Counted from the stretch's first letter, positions 11,117 through 23,408 are shown. The stretch is 64,000 bases of DNA from Lucifuga dentata (GCA_014773175.1 VXCM01002073.1:55597-119596), one strand, 5' to 3'. The notes: generated from the sequence alone by a model not told the origin. Numbers and translations: made by a program.

Positions 11117-11443
11117 CAGGCAGTGTCCGGGTTATGAACGATTTCTGTTCCTACAGCTGTCTCTAAGTCGTAAGTTGGAAAAGTTATGTAAGGTGTGTAT
11201 CCTGCGTATATATTTTACCTTTCTATGCGTAAGAAACACTTCTAGATATACTAGAACGTCATAAACATAATAATACCGCTGAACTACTGATGACGCGCAA
11301 TGTTTTGATGTGCGTCGCAAAGTAGTGCACCGTTTGTCATTATGGAACATGACTTGAATTTTTAATTTAATAGGCTTTATGGCAGTCGGTTCATAAGTAT
11401 AGATTGTTCGTAAGTTGGACGTTCGTAAGTTGGGGACTGCTTG
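11117..11443. mobile_element. Tigger/pogo-like MITE with TA flanks
   Basis: Left end CAGGCAGTGTCCGGGTTATG, right end TTCGTAAGTTGGGGACTGC followed by TTG. The outer parts are inverse of each other (CAGGCAGTGTCC against CAAGCAGTCCCC), and TA dinucleotides flank both ends (11115-11116 and 11444-11445). GTAAGT-type words (TAAGTCGTAAGTTGG, TTCGTAAGTTGG) repeat in the subterminal zones, typical of pogo/Tigger ends with CAGTCCCC. Length is 327 bp and there is no transposase. The 72-codon minus frame inside it is a shadow. Confidence 0.7.
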
Positions 11444-12429
11444 TAGATTGGAAGCTCAACTTTATGTTGTATTTTAACTAACAATAGCTAACAGTGCTAC
11501 CAGGAGTCATATCTATTGTTAGCAAACAAAGATACCTAGCATTGCTAAGCTGCGATAGCCATGCTGCTACTGTTGTTAGCCACCAAACGAAACTACGCTA
11601 ATGTGATATCTACAGTTACAGATCAATGGTTAGTGTTGAAAACTGAAGGGAAACGGAATTGTAAAAGTTTTTTAAGTTCTAGCTTTGTATGAAGGGAAAA
11701 TAATACACATAATATAATAGTCCCGAGTGAATAGGCCATGCATGTAGGTCTAGGTTTGAGGGAATGGTCTAAAGGCATTTTCACACCAGGAAGCAGCTGC
11801 CGCTGTTCTTTTATATGTCTCACCATAATTGACAGAGGTAAGCATAGCAATCTTCTTGGCGGCTTTTGATAAATGTCATACAGGCTGGGTCACCCTGCGA
11901 GCTTTTACATTTTACTCATTGTACATTGTACACATTGTACATTTTACACATTGTACATTGTTCTGACAAGTGCAGGAACAATTGGTCGTTGAGATCTGAA
12001 TTGACTCTGTGGCTAACCCCACTGACAAGGGTTCCAGTTGTTCAGGACTGCTTTTTAGCTGCCTGTTAGCAATTAGCGACACCTTCCAGTTAAATACTGG
12101 TTTTGTTGGAAATATTTGTTAGTTTTTGTTTGCAGCTCTGTATGTATCTGCTGACGTATCATAAAGTTCAGGATATTCTCATACCAAAATTATCAGCACT
12201 CCGGTGGAGGCTGCCAGTATTCAAAGTGGCGAACTCCTCCTCTTCATTCTAATTGGTCAGTGGCCAGTGGTAGCCGACAAAAGTGACATACAAGAAAGAT
12301 TTTTACCAGAATAACTTGTCAATAAAGCTATTTAGATACAGAAATGTGACAAAATAGCTAACTGTATGGTCGAAGTAGCTGATTTCACATCTAGTGTGTC
12401 TCATACCACATGTATCCAACTGTCTGAAT
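11444..12429. other. Gene-free stretch, nothing assigned
   Basis: Apart from a small minisatellite at 11906-11961, I see unique AT-rich sequence without credible coding frames. Confidence 0.5.
11906..11961 (+). repeat. Short tandem repeat of ATTGTACA and TTTTACA words
   Basis: TACATTTTAC, ATTGTACATTGTACAC and ATTGTACATTTTACAC succeed one another with a period of about 8 or 16 bases. Confidence 0.7.
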
Positions 12430-12690
12430 TATTGGAAAAGATATTGTAACTCAATCCATCAGGTCTCGCTCCTGCTTTTCTTAATTTATTATCATGAAAT
12501 TTCTCTTCAGTTTGGTTTTATGTGTTTTTGTGCTTTTAAATATCTTTTATTGTATATGTCATTTCTATCTTATTTTGTTTTGTTATATTTGTACAAATTT
12601 CTGTATGCCGCTGTCTTGGCCAGGTCTCCCTTGCAAAAGAGATTCTGAATCTGCTGTGGACTTGCTTGTTAATTAAAGGTTAAATAAAAT
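12430..12690 (+). mobile_element. LINE 3' end, sense strand
   Basis: The segment CTTGGCCAGGTCTCCCTTG then CAAAAGAGATTCTGAAT, ending TTAAAGGTTAAATAAAATG, is the plus-strand counterpart of the antisense LINE tail at 53368-53480 (AGAGACCTGGCCAAGACGG and TTTATTTAACC). This identifies a 5'-truncated LINE copy with only its 3' untranslated region. The two overlapping short frames here are not genes. Confidence 0.65.
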
Positions 12691-12884
12691 GTATCTTGTT
12701 GGTAAAACTGAGAATCATCAGGATATTAAAGGGCAGTTTTGTATTTTTTGAGTCTAACTTGATATAGTGTTGTTGCTGTAGTGTTTCTCCTCAGCACTTT
12801 GACTGTAAAGTGTTTCTGTTGTAAGTGGGAGCAAAAGTCCAAAGTTTCTGACATCGCAGTTTTTGTTCCATGAAATTAAAATCT

Positions 12885-13030
12885 GCTGATTTGCTTGTTT
12901 TATTACTCAAAAACTTATGATTTTGATGAAACCTGGAGGAAGGGTGGGGCACGGTCCAGGAAAGAACTCATTAAATTCTGCTGCTGATCCAGATCTAGAG
13001 GCAGATTGTTTTGTTTAATTATTCCCAACC
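12885..13030 (+). repeat. Dispersed repeat fragment (ACTCAAAAAC / CTCATTAAATT type)
   Basis: The words GATTTGCTTGTTTTATTAC, CTCAAAAACTTATGA, GAAACCTGGAGGAAGGGTGG and AGAACTCATTAAATTCTG followed by GATCCAGATC recall a fish repeat known to me with the same order. It is loosely related to the fragment at 27855-28035. The family is not identified. Confidence 0.4.
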
Positions 13031-14927
13031 TTTTGGGGTTATTCATGATTTCTCACTTTTTGCTGACTTTACAGGATTATGAAACCCAAGTATACCGTGT
13101 TTGTCAATAAAGCTGAAATGCAATCAGCTGTTTAAAGCCATCAGCATCATAGAGGCCATTGTGTCATATGTCATGCCTCTCTATGACAAGGGTTCATATA
13201 GTTTGCATCGAGACAATAGGGAACGTGGCTTTTGGAGAGGCATTACTGCCACTTAGATGCATTGTAAGGAACGAGTCATTATTGAACAACAGAGCTAATG
13301 GAACCTTAAGGGGCCTTTATTGATCAGTGAGCTGCCACTCCTTTAGACTAATGTGATCAATAATTCAGCCATAGCCTGGAAAAAAAAATCATAATAATGC
13401 CAGTGGCGTGGCACTTACTCCGCTGACTCCTTTTGAGAGAAATGTGAGACGCACACCTTCTTACAAAACATTTCCATTTGTGAGACTGCAGTGAGAGCTG
13501 CAATGCTAGGTAGAAGCTATTAATACCATGCATTCATGTGAGAGAGCACTTTGCTGTGAAAGGAAGGCTCTTCATCTCGGGGAGGAAGCAGCATGCTGCT
13601 TCCTGCATGGTGAAATGATTTTGATAATGGGAGAGAGAAGGGGGGAACATGACTGAACTTTTGGAGAGAGGAGTGAAGGTAAAAAAAAAAAAAANAAAAA
13701 AAAAAAAAAAGAGAGAAATGTGAAAAGAGAGTGGAGGGGAGGACAAAAAGGGCTGGGGTGTGAATCGGTCAGGATGTGACAAAAAGTAGAGCTGGTTAAA
13801 AAACAGCTCTTTCACAGCTGGTGACAAAAGGGGAGAGAAAGTACAGAAAAAAGGAGAAACGTGATCATAGGAGGGTCAAGTTTCACTCCGTGATGGTTTC
13901 ATTGTTATACTGGACACAGAGAACAAACAGACACCGTCCATTAAAATATCCAGTAGCATACGGCGCTTTTAGCCTCACTTTGCCTCTTTTTTAGCCTTGT
14001 TGATTATTTATGTAACCATTTAACCTTTATGATGCTGATTCTTATAAAAGCTTAATTAGGCAATATATTTTACATGAACATGGAATTAAAAGACCCCATC
14101 CCTCCCACCCCATATTGGAAAAGAACTGTAAATAGTGCTGATCCCACTGAGAATCCACAGCTCACCCTGCGTCAGACTTAAAACGGACAGGCAGAATTGG
14201 AAAGTAATTCAGCCCATTGACTCGAGCTGCACTTAAGCACTATTTTGGGAGACTTTCTACTTTTCCTTCACTACATTTATTTGACAGCTGTCGTTACTTG
14301 TTGCTTTGCAGATACAGACTTTACATTTAAAACATGAGATCACAGAATCAAAATAACATCATCTTCTCGACTTCTTTTTTTTAATAGTGTGGGATCTTTA
14401 GCAGACAAAAGATATTTCACATAAAATATCCACAAATCATTTCCACATATGAATGTGATCCAAAATGGGTCTGAGATGATTCAATTCCATGTGTGCTTTT
14501 TTTTTTATTTTTATTTTTTAAAACTGTTTAAAGGTTCACAACTCATCTGTTATGTGCTACATGGGAGCAAAATATCGGAGTTGCATCATTTCTACCTGGC
14601 GTTGTAAAAGTAGAACAGGTCAGTTTTCAAAAGTGTCTACTAGTGCTAAAAATATCAATATCTAACATAATTTAAGAAGTTTAAATACCTAAATAATACC
14701 CATGAAACTCCCCAGTGAACTGAATCTAACATCTGGAAAACTCAGGAAAAAAATGATCATGTATGTACAATATATTACATAAAATTAATATACTAAAGTA
14801 AATTTTGGGACATTTTACTTCTGAAAGACAAAATTTAAATTTAGCATATGTACATTTTTTTTTTTTTTTTTAACAGAGGACCAAATTCTTATGAACATCT
14901 TATGTCATCACTCTAACTGATATTACA
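13031..14927. other. Gene-free stretch; repeat-free core and a poly-A with N
   Basis: Bases 13130-13390 are repeat-free and of balanced composition (see findings). A poly-A tract at 13681-13710 carries an N at 13695. The 97-codon minus frame across it reads as poly-Phe and is spurious. 13900-14927 is AT-rich and unassigned. Confidence 0.5.
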
Positions 14928-15217
14928 AGGGTTGATTGATAAATTTTGACCATGACAAATAATTAAATTTTTGTGGAAATAATAAAATTTATGAGATGCT
15001 TTTCCATATCCACTGTAAGTTATTACAAGTTCCAGAGGGACCCAAGACACTGTGAGCTTTACAGATGGACAAATTAGGCCAACATGAGGTCATTATGTGC
15101 TTTCTGGCTGCTAACCATGCTTGTAGCATTGAACAAGTTCAGCAACACCCTGCTCACCTGATTTGACCTGAGTTTGAGCTTTCTATGCTAGGCTCGCTAC
15201 TTATCAGTCAATCCTCC
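14928..15217. mobile_element. Mariner-like MITE
   Basis: Left end AGGGTTGATTGATAAATTTT, right end GCTACTTATCAGTCAATCCT. The ends are inverse copies (GGTTGATTGATAA against GGATTGACTGATAA). The GATTGATAAGTTTTGA word also marks the 3' end of the mariner transposase relic at 41577. The interior of about 290 bp has no coding capacity. Confidence 0.65.
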
Positions 15218-16620
15218 CACTCATGTATGAGCAGCTGGTATTTATTAGCATCTGATCTCTATCTGCCTCTTGGAGATAGTTTGTAGTCAAACTGAAAGCA
15301 GCAGGGCCCCATCATTGTTTGGAGGAAGTTAGTATTTTGTACACATCAGTGGAACTCCTAGTTTTGAGTTGATTAATGGAAGCTGACCTGTGACCTTTAT
15401 CACATGCCGTCTATTTTAATTATTTGCAAATTAAGAAGAAATGGGCAAAAGCACAACAGAGAAGCACATCTTATAAATTTGGACACTATTGATGATGTTT
15501 TTGCTTATTAATCTATTAGTAACACTTGACACATTAAAAAAGGAATATCTAGCTCATGTTTATATAAGGTATATAGAATTTGTATACAATTATGAAGTGA
15601 GAGAACAGCTTTTTAGCTTATCTCCATATCTGGTGAGGTGGTGGGCATGAGAGGCATTACGTCACATGTCTCAGCGTGTTCTTTTACCTCCGGCTATGAG
15701 GAGATTAGATTAGGATCACATCCTATCAGGGATAAAAATAATAGTCACATTCATCCTGTCCTGTTTTCTCCTTTGCTGTGACGTGACTGAGAATCTGACA
15801 GATCAAGTCATCATCAATCTGTCTGCCTGTCTTTCCTCTGCTCCTTTATCTGCATACATCTGCTTTTGTCATCATCTTTACGCTATGACAAAGGATCAAA
15901 TGATGTAAGTCATGCTCTGTGTGTTTCCCATGTTCGTTTGAGCTGATTTATTTATTTATCTATTTATTTGTCTCAGTTGTGTTTCTTTTTAAGGCAATGC
16001 GTAATAATCTGAACATTAAGCAGGAATGGAAGAAAATGAGTGTCTCTCTTTGACTGTCCAGCTGGTCCGTGACTGTCAAACACATCCGCGGCGTGCCAAA
16101 CCACCCGGTTACACAGATTCTCTTCACCTAGTCATTATCTGGGCAGATAGACGCCTGAGGCGAACATGACTGCTCTATCTTCTTTCTTCCTCCAGCTGCT
16201 CTTTTTCATCCTCCTCTCTCTTTTCTGCTTCTTTCCCTGTTTATCTCCTCTTTATATCCTCCATTCTCTTTCTACTTTGCAGTGCAGGTATTGTGACCGT
16301 GATTATCGCTTTAGCTTAGCTAGCAGTGTGGCTCTAGGGATGCTGATGTCTGTTCAATGTTCAATCTATTCAGTGTTTTTCACCCAGAATAGACATTCAT
16401 GGTCCACAGAGGATGAAATCTAATCATTTTGAACATACAGTCCATATCCTGGTTATAATAGCCTTTTTGCAGCATACTTTGCTTTGTTTTGCATGTGTAA
16501 CAATCATATTTTGTCTCAGAAACTAGGATAAGGGCTTTTGCCAGTTTTGACAAAAGTGAATTTCCTAACACAGTTACTCTAAGGACGATTTCAAAAATTT
16601 AGTTTGGTTTGTCGCAAATC
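15218..16620. other. Gene-free stretch, nothing assigned
   Basis: Unique-looking sequence. The 85-codon plus frame at 16166-16423 is Phe/Leu/Ser-rich from pyrimidine-rich DNA and has no recognisable domain. Confidence 0.5.
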
Positions 16621-16836
16621 AGAGACTAAATTGATAGAATGTTGCACTTGTTTCTTGTTTAGGTTCAGTGAAACCTTTCGATGCCTACAAGACCAGATCA
16701 CAGAAAACAGGAGTGCCATTAAGAGAAATGACAAAACTAATCCATTTGCAAGACATTTTGATAAACTGAGGCATCATATGTCAAGTTTTTCCATTTTAGA
16801 TGCTGAGGTGGTTAAACCAAACAAAAGAAGAAGCAA
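16621..16836 (+). pseudogene. Penelope-type GIY-YIG nuclease domain relic
   Basis: In the frame starting at 16604, residues from about 11 on read CCTCFLFRFSETFRCLQDQI then RSAIKRNDKTNPFARHFDKL and SSFSILDAEVV. The run of Cys-x-Cys, a Thr-x-Arg-x-Leu segment, an Ile then SAIKRND and (V/F)ARHF is the pattern of the C-terminal GIY-YIG endonuclease of Penelope-like retroelements. The Tyr-Val-Gly core is degraded here, so it cannot be active. The reverse-transcriptase part upstream is missing. On the right the frame is broken exactly where a Helitron-like copy starts (16837). The nuclease assignment is by motif only. Confidence 0.6.
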
Positions 16837-17104
16837 TCTATATATGAAGACAGTTTCTCTGTCTGTCTGTGGCACCAACATCTCTAGAATCCGGCACTGT
16901 ATGAAGTTGATATTCGGTAGGTTTATTGCTCAGGACTCAAGGATGTGCAGTGTCGTGTGAAGCTGTTTGGATGAGAGGTTCTTGAATTGAGCTGTGCTGG
17001 TAAAAAGTAGTCCGTATGGCAGGATACGTTCCGGCGCGGCAGCACATCCTTTGGTCCAGTGGCACGGTCTCAACCTGACCCCATACAGCAAACAAAGCTA
17101 GCTA
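16837..17104 (+). mobile_element. Helitron-like repeat, copy 2, inserted in the Penelope relic
   Basis: It starts TCTATATATGAAGACAG directly after an A, then TTTCTCTGTCTGTCTGTGG, CATCTCTAGAATCC, ATGAAGTTGATATTCGG and CAAACAAAGCTAGCTAGC. It aligns with copies at 10796 and 53876 until about the CTAG word and then diverges. No coding capacity is seen. Confidence 0.55.
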
Positions 17105-19029
17105 GCACTCTGGATCTTTAATTCGGGGNGTCCACAGTCTGTATCTTTTCTCTTTATTTCTCTCCCTTCCTGACTTTCTTGTCTCCTCCGGGATGGAATT
17201 GATTTTTATGAAATGAACTTTCTGTAAAAATGATGCAGAACCTGAGTATGCTCTATTAACCTGAGCGGAAAGGAGAGACACCTGCTGCAGGTAGTGAACT
17301 GCTCCGCTTTTACCTGCAGCAGTGCACAAACAGCCCATCCTCACTACATGTTTTTAAGCATCAGGAGATACCGGTGGTGAAATGAAGAGACACCAAGTTT
17401 GGAAGCACATACACTGTATTCAGACAAGTGTGTGTGTGTGTGTAGATGGTCTGCATCTGCATGAAGGAAAATATGGAACCTCTTGCCAAGATACAGCACA
17501 TCACAGCAGATGATGGTCACCTACATCACATCTACACAAAATGTCTTAAATGTTTTCTTTCCTTACCAAAAGTTGATATTGGAAATATTTTTCAGCTCAC
17601 CTTCCTCAGACAGCAGCAGCAGAAGCTGATAATTGACAGTTGACAAGAAAAAAAGATTAATGTAATGATTAGACATCTTTGGTTTAACCCTCTGCTGTCA
17701 AAACTCACACTGACATATTGTTTGCTGATTTTTGAAGATTTCATTAATTCATTTTCCAGAATATTTTAGAATTAAGTAGGAAATTAACAACATTTTATAA
17801 TTTATTTTTGAGCTTTTTGCTCACTTCTTTTAGATTTTTTTTTTTTTTTTCCCCAAGAATGAAGAATTTTCTAGAAAAATATTTGCGACTCAGAGGGCGA
17901 CCCACTTGGAAAAAAATAAAATAAAAATACCAACATAGATTGACTGGTCCTCATTTTAATACCAGACTGAAAAATAACCATATAAAAGAATGAATGCCAT
18001 TTGGAGGACACTGAAATAAATGAGATATGACTATTGTGTTTTTAAGGCATGGCTCTATTTGCCTTTCTCTTGTATCTATCACTTCTTTTTTGTCTTTAAT
18101 CTCTCTTTTCACATTTTTCTTTTCACTAGACTCTGTTCTTGCAAACACAATTACACTGATAAAAGTACTCCAGAGAGTTCTTATGCACACACACACACAC
18201 ACACAGACAAAAGACCCAGCAAACAAGCAACCAGAAACATTTCCAATAGCTCATGTGCCCACTACAGAACAAAGAAAAAGCTCTCAGTGTGGGTTTGATG
18301 TAGGCTGCATTTGACATTATAACACCCATGGGTGCTGTTACTTCTCTCAGCCCCATATACCTCCTCTCCAAACTGCATGCTCCTGAAAGAATTAGCAACC
18401 TGCAATAACAGAGCGCCTGGCTAAAAGCTACACTCTGCTACGCCACATCGGCTCCAGACCACAGTTCAGCTTATAAATCTCCCAATAAACATCTGGGCTT
18501 TCTATAAATGGGAGAAAGGCTGATCATGTGGCGTGTACCTGACACCAGATACTCCCCGTGACACTCGGCCTTAAGGACACACAGAAACCACTGCTCACGT
18601 TGGCCGAGTCATCCTGCTGTCAACCCAGCGGGGTAATTTATGGTGGAAATGAGCACCGTGTTTCCGCACAACATTACCCCTGTCTGGAGGAAAATTATGA
18701 TGTATATACGAGCAAAACTGAAAACATATCAAGTCTGTAGCCTTTATCAATTACACTATGTAACACTATATATATATTGCCTGTGTACTTTTTTTTTGTT
18801 TTCTGGATTAGAAAGGAGTAAGTCTGAAAGTAGTGAAATCCTTTAAGTTAAACTAATAATATGATGATGGAAAAATAATTTACTTTAGTAAAATACACAA
18901 TTTAGATCAATTTACTGGTTTATCAAAATTACAGTCTGCACTTATGGTCATGTCAGGAGTCAGGACTCACCCTTAGGGGATGTAGTAGATATCCTTTAAG
19001 GGTGTCTGCTACATCCACCCTCCACCCAG
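17105..19029. other. Gene-free stretch with short CA/GT runs
   Basis: An N at 17129 has no visible flanking duplication. GT repeats lie at 17428-17443 and CA repeats at 18186-18205. Four overlapping frames at 17951-18398 on both strands are shadows around the CA run. 18300-18700 is repeat-free. Nothing is assigned. Confidence 0.5.
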
Positions 19030-19296
19030 TTTCAGGAGAAGGGTTGTGGAAACTTGGAGCAGAAACACTGAATTGAAAGAAGTGATGATTTGGTGATTTG
19101 GGCATGTAATCAGGATAGTATTCTGGGCACTTCCAATTTGAAGGACAGACCCGGAATACACTGTAGGAATGTTATAACCCATCTCACCTGGTAATGTCTC
19201 GGGATCTTCCAGGAAGAGCTGGAGGATGTGGCTAAGGAGAGGGACATCTGGGCTAATCGCCTAAAAGGGGGTTGCAAATTCTGAGTAGATCAACTC
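19030..19296 (+). pseudogene. LINE ORF2 C-terminal fragment, sense strand
   Basis: Bases 19201-19284 read GIFQEELEDVAKERDIWANR then LKGGCKF and a TGA stop. The EELE(D/E)VA-ER-(D/V)W pattern is the far C-terminus of a LINE protein widespread in fish. The DNA just upstream (GGGCACTTCCAATTTGAAGG, GACAGACCCGGAATACACTG) fits the same source but is frame-broken. The copy is 5'-truncated and inactive. An AGGACC element lies 56 bases downstream. Confidence 0.65.
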
Positions 19297-19351
19297 ATTA
19301 GATTTAAATAAACCAGGTTGAAGCATGAGGTTCTAAACTTTTGCCCTTTAA

Positions 19352-19922
19352 AGAAACATACCAGTAATTTTGCATGTTTGAGTTCAATAAATGCAACCCA
19401 CATACCATTTATGTTACTTCCAACCATTTTTTCCAAAACATATTACTGAAGCGGTAAATTTTAGAATAATTTTTCCTACCTTTCAGAGAGCCATTGGTTT
19501 GAGTGCATTCCAGTACGCTATTAAAATCAATTTGTAGAGACTTGAATCGTGCCATTATTTTATTTTATTTTTTATTTTTTTGTCAAATTTATTTAATTGA
19601 ACTGATCCAACACAGAGGAAAATGTATATCTCTGCCAGAGAATATAGTCCCAGGAGAAGACGGCTGTTACTGAGAAATTAAAAACAACTGTGCCTCCTAC
19701 AATTATGTATACTGTAAGTATTAGCAGGCAAAACATTGAATTTTAAGATAGGCATTTGATTTTGAATGATAAGTTTGGCAAAAAAAAAAAAAAAAAAANA
19801 AAAAAAAAAAAAAAAAAGAAAAATTAAATTTTAAATATTTTGTAAAGTGGTTGGCAGTAACATAACATGTACAGAGGTCAGATTTATTGGGCTCAAACAT
19901 GCAAAACCACCAGTATGGTCCT
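19352..19922 (-). mobile_element. AGGACC element, full-length copy with TTAA on both sides
   Basis: TTAA at 19348-19351 and 19923-19926. It starts AGAAACATACCAG and ends CCAGTATGGTCCT. Inside, in reverse orientation, are CAGTACGCTATTAAAATC, CCCAGGAGAAGACGGC and AACATTGAATTTTAAG. A poly-A tract with an N (19799) interrupts the right third. 571 bp as assembled. Confidence 0.85.
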
Positions 19923-19926
19923 TTAA

Positions 19927-20535
19927 TCTGGAGCTTAAAACATCTACATGAGAGGGAAAAACTGAACAGATTTTTAAAAAATCATCAACATCCTCAGTCA
20001 AGAATATGAAGAGTTACAGCAGTAAAGGAATGGTTAACAGAAAGCACAGAGCTGATATGCTGGCCTCGCGCTGAACAGCAGGTCTGGATCTTGCTTCAGA
20101 AACAGGACTTTCTCCAGGGTCTGTCAAAAACCGAGTGCCTTAAATGTTTTCCCTTGTGTTAAGTGTAGGATTAAAAAAAACGAGGACTGACATATTAGCT
20201 GGTGACAGGATCCATGTCGGGCCTGCTGATCCCTGCGCCGGGCTGAAACCGGGTTTATAAGACCCAGGGACCCACAACAGTCCAACATGACACGCTAATG
20301 GCTTTATGTGTTTAAATGCTGTGCACTGCAGCATTTCATAGCACGAGCACTATCTGCAGGATCTGACATGTTGATTCCTCAGAGGAGAGATAAGAGCCAA
20401 TTTGTTATCCCAGCAGGATTACGCGCGGCCCGCTCTGGATTCTGGATTTCTCTCTGTAAGTGATGGACAGAGTGCAGCTGTCAGTCTGAGCTGAGGGCAG
20501 CAGTTCCCAGACTGAGGAGGAAAGTAACCAAGTAC
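19927..20535. other. Gene-free stretch, nothing assigned
   Basis: Unique-looking DNA. The 64-codon minus frame at 20140-20334 has no recognisable domain. Confidence 0.5.
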
Positions 20536-20764
20536 CTTCCTTCCTTCCTTCCTTCCCTCCTTCCTTTCTTTATCCACTTAATGTCATAATTGTTATCTCT
20601 TTCCTTCTTTCCATCCTGCCTTCTTTGCTATTTTACTTTCTGCTTTCCTTCTCTCCTTCCTTTTTTCTCATTTCTTCCTTCTTCCTGTATTCCTTCTGAC
20701 CTTTCTTCTGTCCTGATTTCTTTTATTATTTTTCTTCTTTCTTAGTGTTATCCCTCCTTTATTT

Positions 20765-20812
<48 letters not shown>

Positions 20813-20920
20813 TTTCTTTCTTTCTTCATTCTTTCCTTCCTATCTTCTTTCTGTTATCCTTCCTTCTTCCCTGCCTTTCATCCTTTTTTCCTGTATCCCT
20901 ATTTTCTTTTCTTTTTTTTT
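20536..20920. repeat. Pyrimidine-rich CCTT/CTTT simple-repeat block
   Basis: CCTT repeats at 20536-20572 pass into diverged CT-rich sequence and a pure CTTT array at about 20765-20812. The 74-codon Leu/Ser/Phe frame here is a translation of the repeat. Confidence 0.85.
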
Positions 20921-22372
20921 GACAAAATCTATAGTTACGAGGTCTTTACCCAACAATGAAACCGCTTAATCTTGAGTATTCGAGTACTTTAACATAGCCG
21001 AGTACATTTTACAGGTAAAAAAGCAGAAAGTAAGACTATTACTTGTAACAGAGCACACACAGTGTTACTGCACCATTTAACCACGGGTACTTTAATTATT
21101 TCTTCCACCTCTGATGTACTCAGATAATGATATGTAAATCTCTGATTATGTTAATATTCCAGCATGACTCTATTACTCTTTCTATTATTTATCTGTGGTA
21201 TCCAAAAGTCCGCAGGTTTGATCTCTGCAGACTGTCAGAGTTTCCATGCAGGGAACTCTGTGCCTCTTTTGGGAGTGTTGCTGCTGGCTGTTGAAATGTG
21301 CACGTGTACAGTATGGAACTTACACAGAAACACATTAGTTATGCTGTGTGTCATATGACAACTGAAATACTCCAAAATCCCCCCCAAAATGAATATATGG
21401 AATTACTTCCAAGCAAAACTGCTTTTTCTTCTTCTTCTGACTTGTCATACTGACAGACTGTTTAAGGTTGAATCGTTCTGTTTTACATTATATGTATAAA
21501 TATAGTCAGCTGTGGTTTTTATCTGCCAAAGGGCTTTGCTTTTAGTTCACGTTGTCCTTCTGTTAGCTGGCAGAATGCATCCAAAACTGCTCAGCAGACT
21601 TAAGTAACAAATGGTCGATAATTAGGCCATCAGCTAAGAAACAGATTAGATTTTGATATGTGTAGCACCACTGTGTGGTCATTTATGAGGCACCTTACAT
21701 CTTATCAGGCAGCACCTCTCAGACGATAAGCAGTAAAATTGCAATGTGCTGGCCAGCAAGTTCTGTTTTTATGAATTTGAGCAGTGCTGCTCAAGTTTGC
21801 AGACAAACTTTAGCGATGCATGCTGCTCTGAATCTCCACTTTAGCATGCGAGTTGCTGTAAGTGACGCAAGCAAAAGTCTAAACAAAGATTGCATCTTAT
21901 GTTTGGCCTCTCCTGGTCCAGAAAAATTGTGCTATCGCTATCTGTCCCCGTGTTGGTAATAAACATTAGAACTATATTAAAGAGTGTGTAACACACATAA
22001 CACACACGTTATGAGTGTTCCAAAAAAGACACATCGGAAACACCTGTGCTAGCCGCCGCTAACTTGCCTACCGATGGTACCTAGGTACATGGAGTAGGCC
22101 CTGAGACCATAGTCTTGCCTGCTGCTACTGCAGATAACAATTTGATGAGATGACTTGACTTAAAGTGGAAAAATGATGGAGAAGCTCATAAGTGTAAATC
22201 AGTTTCCTGAACTGTAAAATCCATATTTGAAATCACAAAGAAATACAGAAGCAAAAATATTTTTTCCCTGATTCCTTGATGTTGTAAGCAGGTTTGTAAA
22301 ACCCAAATGACCCAAAAGACCATGCAGGGAGCTTATAAGATTGCTGTAAACTCAGTCTGTAGGAGCCTTAAG
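20921..22372. other. Gene-free stretch, nothing assigned
   Basis: Two frames (21164-21358, 21675-21959) have no recognisable motif and no codon or splice support. I see no repeat family. Confidence 0.45.
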
Positions 22373-22560
22373 GGTGTTTTCATACCTTTGTGGTTTGGTC
22401 TGGTTCAGTTCAGACTACCAGTTATCTGGGTGTGGTTCATTTGGGCAGGACTGAACACAGCGATCCCACCTGGGTGTGGACCAAATCAACTGCACCGCAA
22501 TCGTTTTGAGGAGGTCTCAATCAAGTTCCAATCAAGTTTGTCATATGAACATGATCCACA
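22373..22560. mobile_element. Possible half of a TIR element
   Basis: The left border AAGGGTGTTTTCATACCTTT and the TGGACCAAATC word recall a fish element whose ends read GGGTGTTTTCACACCT. The matching right end is not present here, so the copy would be truncated. Confidence 0.35.
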
Positions 22561-22842
22561 CTAATTCCAAACCACACTTTTTTCTGTCTTCTGAAACTTT
22601 TTTGTCTTCTGTCTGATTTTTTTTCCCTCCATTAAATCTGTTGTCTTTGAACCTGCCTCACAGTGTGACCGTGGACCACTGTTTTGGAGTAACAACCAAA
22701 GATATTGTCACGTTTGTTTCACATTTGTCATCGCTCATAGAAGGCAGGCCAGAATCGCACGGTCTGCTGGGGGCTTTAGACCCAGTTATAATACCTACGC
22801 CTAACAAGCAGCAGCAGCCAAAAAGTGTAGCGATACATATCC

Positions 22843-23408
22843 TAAGGCCGGTTTTACATGATAAGCATTGAGCTCGGCATCCAGCACTCTGCTTATTCAT
22901 GAGCAGAGTCTGAGCAGCGCTGCTCAACCAAGTGCTGACAGGAAGCGCTCATTGCTAACAACATGTTGATGTTTACCATGGGTGTTCTTTGCACATTCGT
23001 GGTCCAAGTTGGGTTTCCAGTCAAATCAGGTAGTAACATGGACATCACAACAAAGAAGGCTCTGGCTCTTCTTCTCAGAAGAGCTTCTTTGGAGAAGGGG
23101 GGAAAAAAAAAAACAGCGAATGTTGAGTCGCTGTTCTAAACTGCTCTACACAGGTTATGAGCTTCTCCTGCATCGCTGTGGAGCTTCTGCTTTCATGACA
23201 GCTGTTCTCTGATTGGTTGCACATTAGCCAAAAGGTCAAAGTTGAATTTGATTGAACTTTGAGCACCGCGTCAAAATGGAGAGTTCGAGCGCCGCACAGA
23301 GCCAAGGTGGCGTGATGTGATGTTAGGAGTCACCGCTCATGTCACAATACACAATAATGGAATGCCCTGGTCAGCACAACGCTCAACGCTTCTGTGTGAC
23401 GGCCCTAA
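22843..23408. mobile_element. hAT-like non-autonomous TIR element
   Basis: Left end TAAGGCCGGTTTTACATGAT then AAGCATTGAGC. Right end CAACGCTCAACGCTTCTGTG then TGACGGCCCTA. Inverting the right end gives TAGGGCCGTCA then AAGCGTTGAGCGTTG, which pairs with the left end over about 35 imperfect bases. No transposase is present. An 8-bp target duplication, expected for hAT, is not clear. Confidence 0.55.
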
